Assembly (NCBI GenBank): GCA_027010005.1
Contig: JALVCM010000033.1
Coordinates: forward strand, 1-5,711
DNA length: 5,711 nt
Direction: 5' to 3'
Source of the DNA: Thiohalobacter sp.
GTDB lineage: Bacteria > Pseudomonadota > Gammaproteobacteria > DSM-19610
A program made the position numbers and the translations under genes. Shown in pieces: positions 1 through 5,711 of this stretch; the first letter of the stretch is position 1, and every line of letters begins with the position of its first letter. The notes beneath the pieces are model-generated. The model made no database searches, had not been told where the DNA came from, and was given only the letters and a program-made list of their open reading frames with translations.

Positions 1-140
1 TTACTGTCGTCGGCGAATGGCAGGTTCGCCGCTTCGTCGAAGGCGCTCTTGCGGTTCTTGCTCCAGGCCCAGATCCACACGGCCAGGAAAGCGATCAGTG
101 CAAGTGCCGTGGTGATGCCACGCAATGTATTGAGATCCAT
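1..140 (-). CDS. ccoQ: cbb3-type cytochrome c oxidase subunit CcoQ/FixQ, 3' end cut by the window edge
   Basis: This is the start of a very small membrane protein. Forty-six codons are visible and the frame is still open at base 1. One hydrophobic helix (about residues 8-26, ending VWIWAWS) is followed by a basic stretch (KNRK) and then FDEAANLPFADD, the conserved tail signature of CcoQ/FixQ. In this family the protein is not catalytic; it stabilises or helps assemble the cbb3 oxidase in the inner membrane. The start ATG (138-140) is chosen because a strong GGAGGT (148-153 on the minus strand) lies 7 bases upstream, overlapping the ccoO stop. Only 5 bases separate ccoO from ccoQ, so they are surely co-transcribed and probably translationally coupled. 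CcoQ proteins are usually about 50-60 residues, so only a short C-terminal tail should be missing. The call rests on motif and position. Confidence 0.93.
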   Translation of the reverse strand, partial: MDLNTLRGITTALALIAFLAVWIWAWSKNRKSAFDEAANLPFADDS

Positions 141-145
141 GACGC

Positions 146-775
146 CTACCTCCGTGAAGAAATGCTGGTGCCGAGCACTTGCAGGTAATCGATGAGGGCA
201 TCGAGTTCGGTCTTGCCCTTCAGCATTTCCGGGGCCTTTTCGATGTCTGCATCACTGTAAGTCTCGCAACCGTTACAGGTGGCGCTGACAAGCATGTTCA
301 TGACACGCATTTTCTTTTTGATCAGCTTGCCGTCCAGTTCGGTTTCCCCCAGCCAGGGGAAGCTCGGCATGTTGGATTCCGGTACTACGTCACGCGGGTT
401 TGTCAGGTGCACGCGGTGCCAGTCATCACTGTAGCGGCCGCCAACGCGGGCCAGGTCCGGGCCGGTCCGTTTGGAGCCCCACTGGAACGGGTGGTCGTAG
501 ACGAACTCACCGGCAACCGAGTAGTGTCCATAGCGCTCAGTCTCGGCACGGAACGGGCGGATCATCTGTGAATGGCACAGGTAACAACCTTCACGGACAT
601 AAATATCACGCCCTTCCAGTTGCAGGGCCGTGTAGGGCTTCAGGCCCTCGACGGGTTCTGTTGTACTCTTCACAAAAAACAGCGGAACAATTTCAACCAG
701 CCCGCCGACGCTGATGACCAGCAGGATCAGTACCGCCATCAGACCGATATTTTTTTCGACGACTTCATGACTCAT
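146..775 (-). CDS. ccoO: cbb3-type cytochrome c oxidase subunit II (membrane-anchored monoheme cytochrome c)
   Basis: A 209-residue protein with one N-terminal membrane anchor (about residues 11-36) and a periplasmic cytochrome c domain. The heme c site is C64-Y-L-C67-H68, in the family signature [19 protein letters not shown]136 in ESNMPSFPW is the expected second axial heme ligand. Other conserved CcoO blocks are [20 protein letters not shown] and [13 protein letters not shown]. In the complex, CcoO passes electrons from CcoP or soluble cytochromes to the heme-copper subunit CcoN. The start is supported by GAGGAG (783-788) 7 bases upstream, and the gene follows ccoN by 15 bases. One oddity is a short insertion near the C-terminus bearing C167-N-G-C170-E, a CxxC pair without the heme-ligating His, in a place where CcoO proteins I recall read roughly LGVPYTDEDI. 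Identity is certain; the role of the extra cysteines is unknown. Confidence 0.98.
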   Translation of the reverse strand: MSHEVVEKNIGLMAVLILLVISVGGLVEIVPLFFVKSTTEPVEGLKPYTALQLEGRDIYVREGCYLCHSQMIRPFRAETERYGHYSVAGEFVYDHPFQWGSKRTGPDLARVGGRYSDDWHRVHLTNPRDVVPESNMPSFPWLGETELDGKLIKKKMRVMNMLVSATCNGCETYSDADIEKAPEMLKGKTELDALIDYLQVLGTSISSRR

Positions 776-790
776 GATGATTCTCCTCGT

Positions 791-2206
791 TCATGCCGTC
801 TGCGGGATCGGTGCATCTGCAGGTTTTGCACCGGAAACAGTCTTGCTGACGTTGTAGGCCATCACCAGCATGCCGGTGAGGAACAGCGCGCCACCCAGGA
901 AGCGGACAAAGTAGTACGGGTACATGGCTTCCAGCGACTCGACAAAGCTGTAGGTCAGCGTGCCGTCATCGTTGACCGCTCGCCACATCAGGCCCTGCAT
1001 GATGCCGGAGATCCACATGGCGACGATGTACAGCACCACGCCAATGGTCGACATCCAGAAGTGCCAGTCGATGAGCTTGATGGAATACATCTGCTCACGC
1101 CCGAACAGCTTGGGAATCAGGAAGTAGATCGAACCGATCGATACCATCGCGACCCAGCCCAGGGCACCGGAATGTACGTGGCCAATGGTCCAGTCGGTGT
1201 AGTGGGACAGCGCGTTGATGGTCTTGATCGACATCATCGGGCCTTCGAAGGTGGACATGCCATAGAAGGACAGTGACACGATCAGGAACTTGAGAATCGG
1301 GTCATCACGCAGTTTGTGCCATGCGCCTGACAGGGTCATGATGCCGTTGATCATGCCACCCCAGGAAGGTGCCAGCAGGATCAGCGAGAACACCATACCC
1401 AGTGACTGGGCCCACACCGGCAGGGCCGTGTAGTGCAGGTGGTGCGGGCCGGCCCACATGTAGGTCGAGATCAGCGCCCAGAAGTGCACCACCGACAGGC
1501 GGTAGGAATATACCGGCCGGCCTGCCTGCTTGGGCACGAAGTAGTACATCATGCCGAGGAAGCCGGCGGTCAGGAAGAAGCCCACCGCGTTATGCCCGTA
1601 CCACCACTGCACCATGGCGTCGATGGCGCCGGGGTAGACAGAATAGGACTTGGTCAGGCTGACCGGGATCTCGGCACTGTTGACCAGGTGCAGTACCGCA
1701 ATCGTCAGGATGAAAGCACCGTAGAACCAGTTGGCCACATAAATGTGTTTGACGCGGCGTTTCATGATGGTGCCAAAGAACACAACGGCATAAGACACCC
1801 AGACCAGGGTGATGAGAATATCGATCGGCCATTCCAGTTCCGCGTATTCCTTGCTGGTGGTAATACCCAGTGGCAGCGTGATGGCGGCCAGGACAATGAC
1901 AAGTGTCCAGCCCCAGAAGGTGAAGGCCGCCAGCTTGTCAGAGAACAGTCGTGTCTGGCAGGTTCGCTGCACGACATAATACGAGGTCGCAAACAGTGCC
2001 GATCCGCCAAAAGCGAAGATAACGGCGTTGGTATGCAGCGGGCGCAGGCGGCTGAATGTCAGCCAGGGAAGGTCCATGCTCAGCTGTGGCCATACCAGCT
2101 CTGCGGCTATAAAGACGCCAACCAGCATGCCGACGATGCCCCACACGACGGTCATCACGGCAAACTGGCGCACGACCTTGTAGTTATAAGTGGTCTGTGA
2201 GTCCAT
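791..2206 (-). CDS. ccoN: cbb3-type cytochrome c oxidase subunit I (heme-copper catalytic subunit)
   Basis: A 471-residue polytopic inner-membrane protein, full length for CcoN and with the expected dozen or so hydrophobic helices. It reduces O2 to water at a heme b3-CuB centre and pumps protons; the family has high oxygen affinity and serves microaerobic respiration. Metal ligands seen, by analogy with the Pseudomonas stutzeri structure: H58 ([15 protein letters not shown]) and H345 for low-spin heme b, H343 ([11 protein letters not shown]) for heme b3, and H205 ([10 protein letters not shown]), H255 and H256 (AGPHHLHY) for CuB. Y249 lies six residues before H255, as expected for the cross-linked tyrosine of cbb3 enzymes. 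E320 in STFEGPMMS is also conserved. The start ATG has AGGA 6 bases upstream (2213-2216). It is the first gene of a ccoN-ccoO-ccoQ run. No Fnr box or good promoter is visible in the short gap to ompW, so it may be read from upstream. Confidence 0.98.
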   Translation of the reverse strand: MDSQTTYNYKVVRQFAVMTVVWGIVGMLVGVFIAAELVWPQLSMDLPWLTFSRLRPLHTNAVIFAFGGSALFATSYYVVQRTCQTRLFSDKLAAFTFWGWTLVIVLAAITLPLGITTSKEYAELEWPIDILITLVWVSYAVVFFGTIMKRRVKHIYVANWFYGAFILTIAVLHLVNSAEIPVSLTKSYSVYPGAIDAMVQWWYGHNAVGFFLTAGFLGMMYYFVPKQAGRPVYSYRLSVVHFWALISTYMWAGPHHLHYTALPVWAQSLGMVFSLILLAPSWGGMINGIMTLSGAWHKLRDDPILKFLIVSLSFYGMSTFEGPMMSIKTINALSHYTDWTIGHVHSGALGWVAMVSIGSIYFLIPKLFGREQMYSIKLIDWHFWMSTIGVVLYIVAMWISGIMQGLMWRAVNDDGTLTYSFVESLEAMYPYYFVRFLGGALFLTGMLVMAYNVSKTVSGAKPADAPIPQTA

Positions 2207-2242
2207 AGCGTTTCCTGTTATGAGAGAAAGATTGGACGAAAG

Positions 2243-2269
2243 CAGGCGTGGCGAGAACCGCCACGCCTG
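2243..2269 (-). terminator. Hairpin between ompW and ccoN, probable weak or leaky terminator
   Basis: A perfect 11-bp inverted repeat (CAGGCGTGGCG, 2243-2253; CGCCACGCCTG, 2259-2269) encloses a 5-base loop. It begins 11 bases after the ompW stop codon in the direction of transcription. On the minus strand the stem is followed by CTTTCGTCC, so the run of U is only three long. The position fits a terminator for ompW. The poor U-tract suggests partial read-through into ccoN, 37 bases further on. A processing or mRNA-stability hairpin is an alternative reading. Confidence 0.65.
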
Positions 2270-2280
2270 TCGTTATTACT

Positions 2281-2925
2281 TCAGAACTTCTTGCCAACAC
2301 CGAGCATGAAGACCCAGGGATCGATGTCGATATCAGCCTTGCCGGCAGCAGATGAGTCTGCTGTTGTACCAATCTGTGCGTACCAGACCTGTGCGCTGAC
2401 GAGCAGGTCGTTGCCAAGGTCATAGTCCACACCGGCTTCTGCCGCGAGGCCAAAGCTGTCGTCGAGATCAAGCTGTGTGCCATTCAGGGCGCCGTTGGTG
2501 TTTTCATCCCAGAAGTAAGTGTAGTTGATGCCTGCGCCGACGTAGGGGTGCAGGTTCGAGCCGGAATTGAAGTGGTACTGCAGCGTGATCGTGGGTGGTA
2601 ACGCCTTGGTATCGGCGACCTTGCCGGCACCGGCCAGCGCGCCCTTGTCACCCTTGACGTCAACGGTGAACGGCCAGACGCCCAGTACGCCAACCCCGAG
2701 GTTGTCGGTGAACATGTAGGTAAAGGAGACGCCGAGGGTGTCGGCATCTTCCACACTGACCGTGGTGCCGGGAATGCCGGAAAAATCCTCTGCATCATCA
2801 TTCGGCGCCAGGTGTGCCCAGCCGACCCGGGCGACGAAGTCACCGGTTTCATAGGCCATCAGGGGCATGGAGGCGAGACTGCTGATCAGTGCGGTGCCGA
2901 TTACGGCGTTCTTCAAGGTACCCAT
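2281..2925 (-). CDS. ompW: OmpW family outer-membrane beta-barrel protein
   Basis: A 214-residue precursor of a small eight-stranded outer-membrane barrel. Residues 1-24 form a signal peptide (hydrophobic core AVIGTALISSLASM, probable cleavage after PLMA). The mature protein begins with the OmpW pattern GDFVARVGWAHLAPNDD. It carries the family block LPPTITLQYHFN followed by LHPYVGAGINYTYFW, and ends in Phe, the usual outer-membrane insertion signal. OmpW proteins form a narrow hydrophobic channel thought to pass small hydrophobic molecules; the substrate here cannot be told. The frame extends upstream to 2991, but the ATG at 2923-2925 is preferred: AGGAG lies 7 bases upstream and the signal peptide then starts properly, whereas the longer form would put 22 mostly polar and basic residues in front of it. 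A perfect Fnr box lies 65 bases upstream of the start. In Escherichia coli ompW is also known to respond to Fnr. Confidence 0.93.
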   Translation of the reverse strand: MGTLKNAVIGTALISSLASMPLMAYETGDFVARVGWAHLAPNDDAEDFSGIPGTTVSVEDADTLGVSFTYMFTDNLGVGVLGVWPFTVDVKGDKGALAGAGKVADTKALPPTITLQYHFNSGSNLHPYVGAGINYTYFWDENTNGALNGTQLDLDDSFGLAAEAGVDYDLGNDLLVSAQVWYAQIGTTADSSAAGKADIDIDPWVFMLGVGKKF

Positions 2926-2962
2926 TACTGTACTCCTCTGTAGACATGCGGGGTTGAGGCGT

Positions 2963-2968
2963 ACTTTG
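2963..2968 (-). promoter_or_regulatory. Candidate -10 element of the Fnr-dependent ompW promoter
   Basis: CAAAGT on the minus strand lies exactly 22 bases downstream of the Fnr box. That is the spacing that puts the box centre near -41.5, the class II activator position. Transcription would start near 2956, giving a leader of about 30 bases before the ompW ATG. The hexamer matches TATAAT at only three of six positions, so the call rests mainly on spacing. Confidence 0.4.
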
Positions 2969-2990
2969 CGGGAGAGTCTGGCAGCCAGCA

Positions 2991-3004
2991 TTGATTCAGA
3001 TCAA
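2991..3004 (-). promoter_or_regulatory. Fnr/Anr binding site (perfect TTGAT-N4-ATCAA palindrome)
   Basis: The plus strand reads TTGATTCAGATCAA, a full match in both half-sites to the consensus of Fnr/Anr-type regulators. It sits in the 118-base gap between the fnr stop codon and the ompW start. A regulator with the matching E-x2-S-R recognition helix is encoded immediately next to it. The inferred role is oxygen-limited activation of ompW and possibly, by read-through, of ccoNOQ. The palindrome itself gives no direction; the minus strand is assigned because ompW is the only gene it can serve as an upstream activator site. Confidence 0.88.
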
Positions 3005-3043
3005 AACTGCACGATCTTTGTGGCTGGCGGGAGAAGCCCGGGG

Positions 3044-3811
3044 TCAGGGGCTGGAGATCTGGTTGTCGGAGTAACAGTTGGCGGAGGAGAACTGGCACAG
3101 GCGTTCGCGGTCCAGCAACTCGATGTGCCTGCGCTCGACTTTCACCAGCCCCTCGTTCTGGAAGCGGGTAAACAGCCGGCTGACGGTTTCCAGCGCGAGT
3201 CCCAGGTAATTCCCGATGTCGCCACGCGACATGGTCAGGTTGAACTGGGTAGAGGAAAATCCGCGCCGTTTATAGCGGTTGGACAGGCTGACGAGGAAGG
3301 CGGCAAGCCGTTCCTCAGCAGAGCGCTGGCCCAGTGCCAGCATACTTTGCTCGTCATCGTGGATTTCCTGGCTCATGACACGCAGCATCTGGCGCTGCAG
3401 GTCGGGAAGCTGACTGCTCAGCGATTCGAGCTGGTCAAAGGGGATTTCGCAGACGCTGGTCGTTTCCAGTGCCTTTGCCGCCAGGGGATGGCTGTCACTG
3501 GCGATGGCGTCCAGTCCGACCAGCTCACCGGGCAGGTGGAAACCCATCACCTGCTCCTGGCCGTCTTCCGAGGTGGCATAGGTTTTCAGTGAACCGGAGC
3601 GCACGGCGTAGAGTGAGCGGAAACGGTCGCCGACCTGGAACAGATGATCGCCACGCGCCAGTGGGCGTTTGCGGTCGATTATGGCGTCCAGACGTTCCAT
3701 ATCGTCTTCATCGATGCCAACCGGCAGGCAGATCTCGTTCAGGCTGCATTCCTGGCAGGCAACCGTGATCTCTTTCAGGGAGACGACCTTTTCCAGTTTT
3801 CGCGTGGGCAT
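3044..3811 (-). CDS. fnr: Fnr/Anr family oxygen-sensing transcriptional regulator
   Basis: A 255-residue CRP/FNR-family protein. N-terminal C19, C22 and C28 (ACQECSLNEIC) and internal C121 (TTSVCEIPF) match the four ligands of the oxygen-labile [4Fe-4S] cluster of E. coli Fnr. A cyclic-nucleotide-binding-like beta-roll follows (about residues 45-130; YAVRSGSLKTY, GFHLPGELVGLDAI), then the dimer helix. The C-terminal helix-turn-helix (about 192-222; TMSRGDIGNYLGLALETVSRLF) includes E208, S211 and R212, the residues that read TTGAT half-sites. With the cluster intact under low oxygen, the dimer binds DNA and activates anaerobic or microaerobic genes. The frame also opens at TTG 3850 and ATG 3841. 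ATG 3811 is preferred because AGGT lies 6 bases upstream and the N-terminus then matches family length. The tail has two additional cysteines (C239, C246) of unknown meaning. The protein resembles both Fnr and Pseudomonas Anr, so either name could apply. Confidence 0.96.
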   Translation of the reverse strand: MPTRKLEKVVSLKEITVACQECSLNEICLPVGIDEDDMERLDAIIDRKRPLARGDHLFQVGDRFRSLYAVRSGSLKTYATSEDGQEQVMGFHLPGELVGLDAIASDSHPLAAKALETTSVCEIPFDQLESLSSQLPDLQRQMLRVMSQEIHDDEQSMLALGQRSAEERLAAFLVSLSNRYKRRGFSSTQFNLTMSRGDIGNYLGLALETVSRLFTRFQNEGLVKVERRHIELLDRERLCQFSSANCYSDNQISSP

Positions 3812-3874
3812 GGTACGACCTGCATGGATATTTACGCCCATTATGTGCAAAACGGTACACTGCCGGCAACTAGT

Positions 3875-3880
3875 ATTATA
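3875..3880 (-). promoter_or_regulatory. Candidate -10 box of the fnr promoter
   Basis: A perfect TATAAT on the minus strand, 63 bases upstream of the preferred fnr start codon. It would start transcription near 3868 with a leader of about 57 bases. No good -35 is seen at 16-18 bases (the best is around GTTAGA, 3898-3903), so the promoter may be weak or activator-assisted. It lies in the divergent region between fnr and hisB. Confidence 0.5.
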
Positions 3881-3894
3881 TGAGTAAAGAATGG

Positions 3895-3923
3895 TTCTCT
3901 AACTGCGCGATTTCAGATAGGAT
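3895..3923 (+). promoter_or_regulatory. Candidate hisB promoter
   Basis: TTCTCT (3895-3900) and TAGGAT (3918-3923) are 17 bases apart and would start transcription near 3930, about 30 bases before the hisB ATG. The matches are three of six and four of six. This is a weak assignment, made because hisB is the first plus-strand gene after a divergent gap and must have a promoter somewhere in it. Confidence 0.3.
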
Positions 3924-3960
3924 TCAGGTCATTCCGATCAACTGCAACGAAACCCTGACC

Positions 3961-4554
3961 ATGACCGCGAGAACGGCGCAGATTCAGCGCGATACGCTGG
4001 AGACACAGATTGGTGTCAAACTCGACCTGGACGGCACCGGCACGTCCGAATTTGATACCGGCGTAGCCTTTCTGGAGCACATGCTGGACCAGGTCGCCCG
4101 TCATGGACTGCTGGATATAACCATACAGGCAAAAGGGGATTTACACATCGATGCCCATCACACGGTGGAAGACATCGGGATTGCGCTGGGACAGGCATTC
4201 AGTGAGGCGCTGGGTGATAAAAAGGGCATTTGTCGCTACGGACACGCTTATGTGCCGCTCGACGAGGCCCTGTCGCGGGTGGTCATCGACTTTTCCGGCA
4301 GGCCCGGCCTGGAATACCATGTCAGCTTTGCCCGCGGGCGCATTGGCGATTTTGATGTAGACCTTTTTCACGAGTTCTTTCAAGGCTTTGTGAACCATGC
4401 AGGGGCGACGCTGCACATTGATTGTGTACGCGGCGACAATGCGCACCACATCGCCGAAACGGTATTCAAGGCGTTCGGTCGGGCCGTGCGCATGGCGGCC
4501 GGTGCGGATCCACGCATGGCGGGTATAATGCCCTCCACCAAGGGGAGCCTGTAG
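3961..4554 (+). CDS. hisB: Imidazoleglycerol-phosphate dehydratase
   Basis: A 197-residue monofunctional HisB that dehydrates imidazole glycerol phosphate to imidazole acetol phosphate in histidine biosynthesis, in the cytoplasm. The manganese-binding motifs are intact: [13 protein letters not shown] (H40, H48), the first HHTVED (H66, H67, E70) and the repeated HHIAE (H162, H163, E166), plus H95 and H146. RDTLETQI near the start, [21 protein letters not shown] and the end MPSTKGSL are all family signatures. The length equals that of Pseudomonas HisB. There is no fused histidinol-phosphatase domain, unlike the enterobacterial enzyme. The frame continues upstream to an ATG at 3880, which would add 27 residues with no family resemblance. 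ATG 3961 is preferred on alignment and length, although neither start has a clear Shine-Dalgarno sequence. It leads a hisB-hisH-hisA run. Confidence 0.97.
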   Translation: MTARTAQIQRDTLETQIGVKLDLDGTGTSEFDTGVAFLEHMLDQVARHGLLDITIQAKGDLHIDAHHTVEDIGIALGQAFSEALGDKKGICRYGHAYVPLDEALSRVVIDFSGRPGLEYHVSFARGRIGDFDVDLFHEFFQGFVNHAGATLHIDCVRGDNAHHIAETVFKAFGRAVRMAAGADPRMAGIMPSTKGSL

Positions 4555-4595
4555 CCAGGGAAATTCCGCCGTATCGTCGGCAAGCTTCGTACGCC

Positions 4596-5237
<642 letters not shown>

Positions 5238-5275
5238 CGGGATATGATGTTGATTGATAATACGAGGGTGGGGAC

Positions 5276-5711
5276 ATGTTGCTGATTCCTGCAATCGACC
5301 TCAAGGATGGCAAGTGCGTACGCCTGCGCCAGGGTCGAATGGAAGATGAAACTATTTTTGCGGACAATCCGCTGGACATGGCAAAACGCTGGGTCGATGC
5401 CGGTGCGAAACGTCTGCACCTGGTTGACCTGAACGGCGCCTTTGCCGGTCAGCCGGTTAATGCTGATGTGGTGCATCGTATTGCCGAGGCGTTTCCCGAT
5501 GTGCCGGTGCAGGTCGGCGGCGGCATTCGTGACGAAGACACGGTGCAGTTGTACCTGGATGCCGGTGTGCAGTACGTCATTATCGGTACCAGGGCCGTCA
5601 GTGCACCACACTTTATCAATGACCTGTGCCTGGAGTTCCCCGGGCATATTATCGTGGGTCTCGATGCGAAGGATGGCAAGGTGGCTATCGATGGCTGGTC
5701 GAAACTGTCCA
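5276..5711 (+). CDS. hisA: ProFAR isomerase (HisA), 3' end cut by the window edge
   Basis: The first 145 codons of an approximately 245-residue (beta/alpha)8-barrel enzyme, open at the right edge. HisA isomerises the aminoaldose ProFAR to the aminoketose PRFAR, the substrate of the HisH-HisF synthase. The N-terminus [20 protein letters not shown] is diagnostic and carries catalytic D8. D130 in [15 protein letters not shown] is the second expected catalytic aspartate. GGGIRD (81-86) and IIGTRAV (102-108) belong to the phosphate-binding sites and core of the barrel. The start is supported by GAGG (5264-5267) 8 bases upstream. It follows hisH by 38 bases in the same direction. hisF is expected next, outside the window. 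HisF is the close homologue, but the N-terminus and the absence of the HisF-type start (AKRIIPCLDV) rule it out. Confidence 0.97.
   Translation, partial: MLLIPAIDLKDGKCVRLRQGRMEDETIFADNPLDMAKRWVDAGAKRLHLVDLNGAFAGQPVNADVVHRIAEAFPDVPVQVGGGIRDEDTVQLYLDAGVQYVIIGTRAVSAPHFINDLCLEFPGHIIVGLDAKDGKVAIDGWSKLS

Noticed and set aside
572..1276. Plus-strand open frame (234 codons) opposite ccoO and ccoN
   Set aside because: A shadow of two certain genes. The composition is low in hydrophobic residues and His/Asp-rich, with no domain seen.
1433..2200. Long plus-strand open frame (255 codons) opposite ccoN
   Set aside because: It is antisense to a fully conserved ccoN. Its translation is rich in His, Gln, Arg and Asp with no recognisable domain, typical of a shadow frame in GC-rich coding DNA.
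3011..3060. Possible terminator after fnr (AGCCC / GGGCT pairing)
   Set aside because: The stem is only about 5 bp with an 8-base loop and no U-tract follows, too weak to call.
2867..3592. Plus-strand open frame (241 codons) opposite fnr and the start of ompW
   Set aside because: It crosses the ompW-fnr intergenic region and the Fnr box, and is antisense to a conserved fnr. Its sequence shows no family signature.
4524..4529. Perfect TATAAT inside the 3' end of hisB, a possible internal promoter for hisH
   Set aside because: The hexamer encodes part of the conserved HisB tail (AGIMPS), and the sequence 17 bases upstream (GGTGCG) does not resemble a -35. Probably chance.
4422..4595. N-terminal extension of hisH overlapping hisB
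   Set aside because: The added residues have no HisH similarity and lie in the alternative frame of conserved hisB. The family N-terminus starts at ATG 4596.
5250..5263. TTGATTGATAATAC before hisA as a possible Fnr box
   Set aside because: Only one half-site matches; the second agrees at two of five bases. It lies in the short hisH-hisA gap of a biosynthetic operon.

Overview
The window is compact chromosomal sequence that looks like a gammaproteobacterium. The evidence is an Fnr/Anr regulator with the CxxC-x5-C plus internal Cys pattern, an OmpW porin, a cbb3-type oxidase operon, and a monofunctional 197-residue HisB followed by HisH and HisA, as in Pseudomonas-like genomes. The genus cannot be fixed from the sequence. 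There are no mobile elements, RNA genes or CRISPR arrays, and no gap above 300 bases. The longest non-coding stretch is the roughly 150-base divergent region between fnr and hisB.

Left part (1-2206, minus strand): ccoN, ccoO and the start of ccoQ, in that transcription order. They encode the catalytic subunit, the membrane-anchored cytochrome c subunit and the small assembly/stability subunit of a high-affinity cbb3 terminal oxidase. ccoP would be expected just beyond the left edge. Middle (2207-3811, minus strand): ompW, then fnr further upstream. A perfect Fnr box (TTGAT-N4-ATCAA) lies between fnr and ompW, at a distance from ompW that suits a class II activated promoter. A GC-rich hairpin with a poor U-tract lies between ompW and ccoN, where no Fnr box or convincing promoter is visible. 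Transcription of the oxidase may therefore depend partly on read-through from the Fnr-controlled ompW promoter.

Right part (3961-5711, plus strand): hisB, hisH and the first 145 codons of hisA, three consecutive genes of histidine biosynthesis, divergent from fnr. hisF would be expected to the right of the window.

The left two thirds thus form one oxygen-response unit: an oxygen-sensing iron-sulfur regulator next to two of its classical targets, an outer-membrane protein and the microaerobic oxidase. The right third is housekeeping amino-acid biosynthesis. The genes belong to known families. The points of interest are the regulatory layout and an extra CxxC pair in CcoO.
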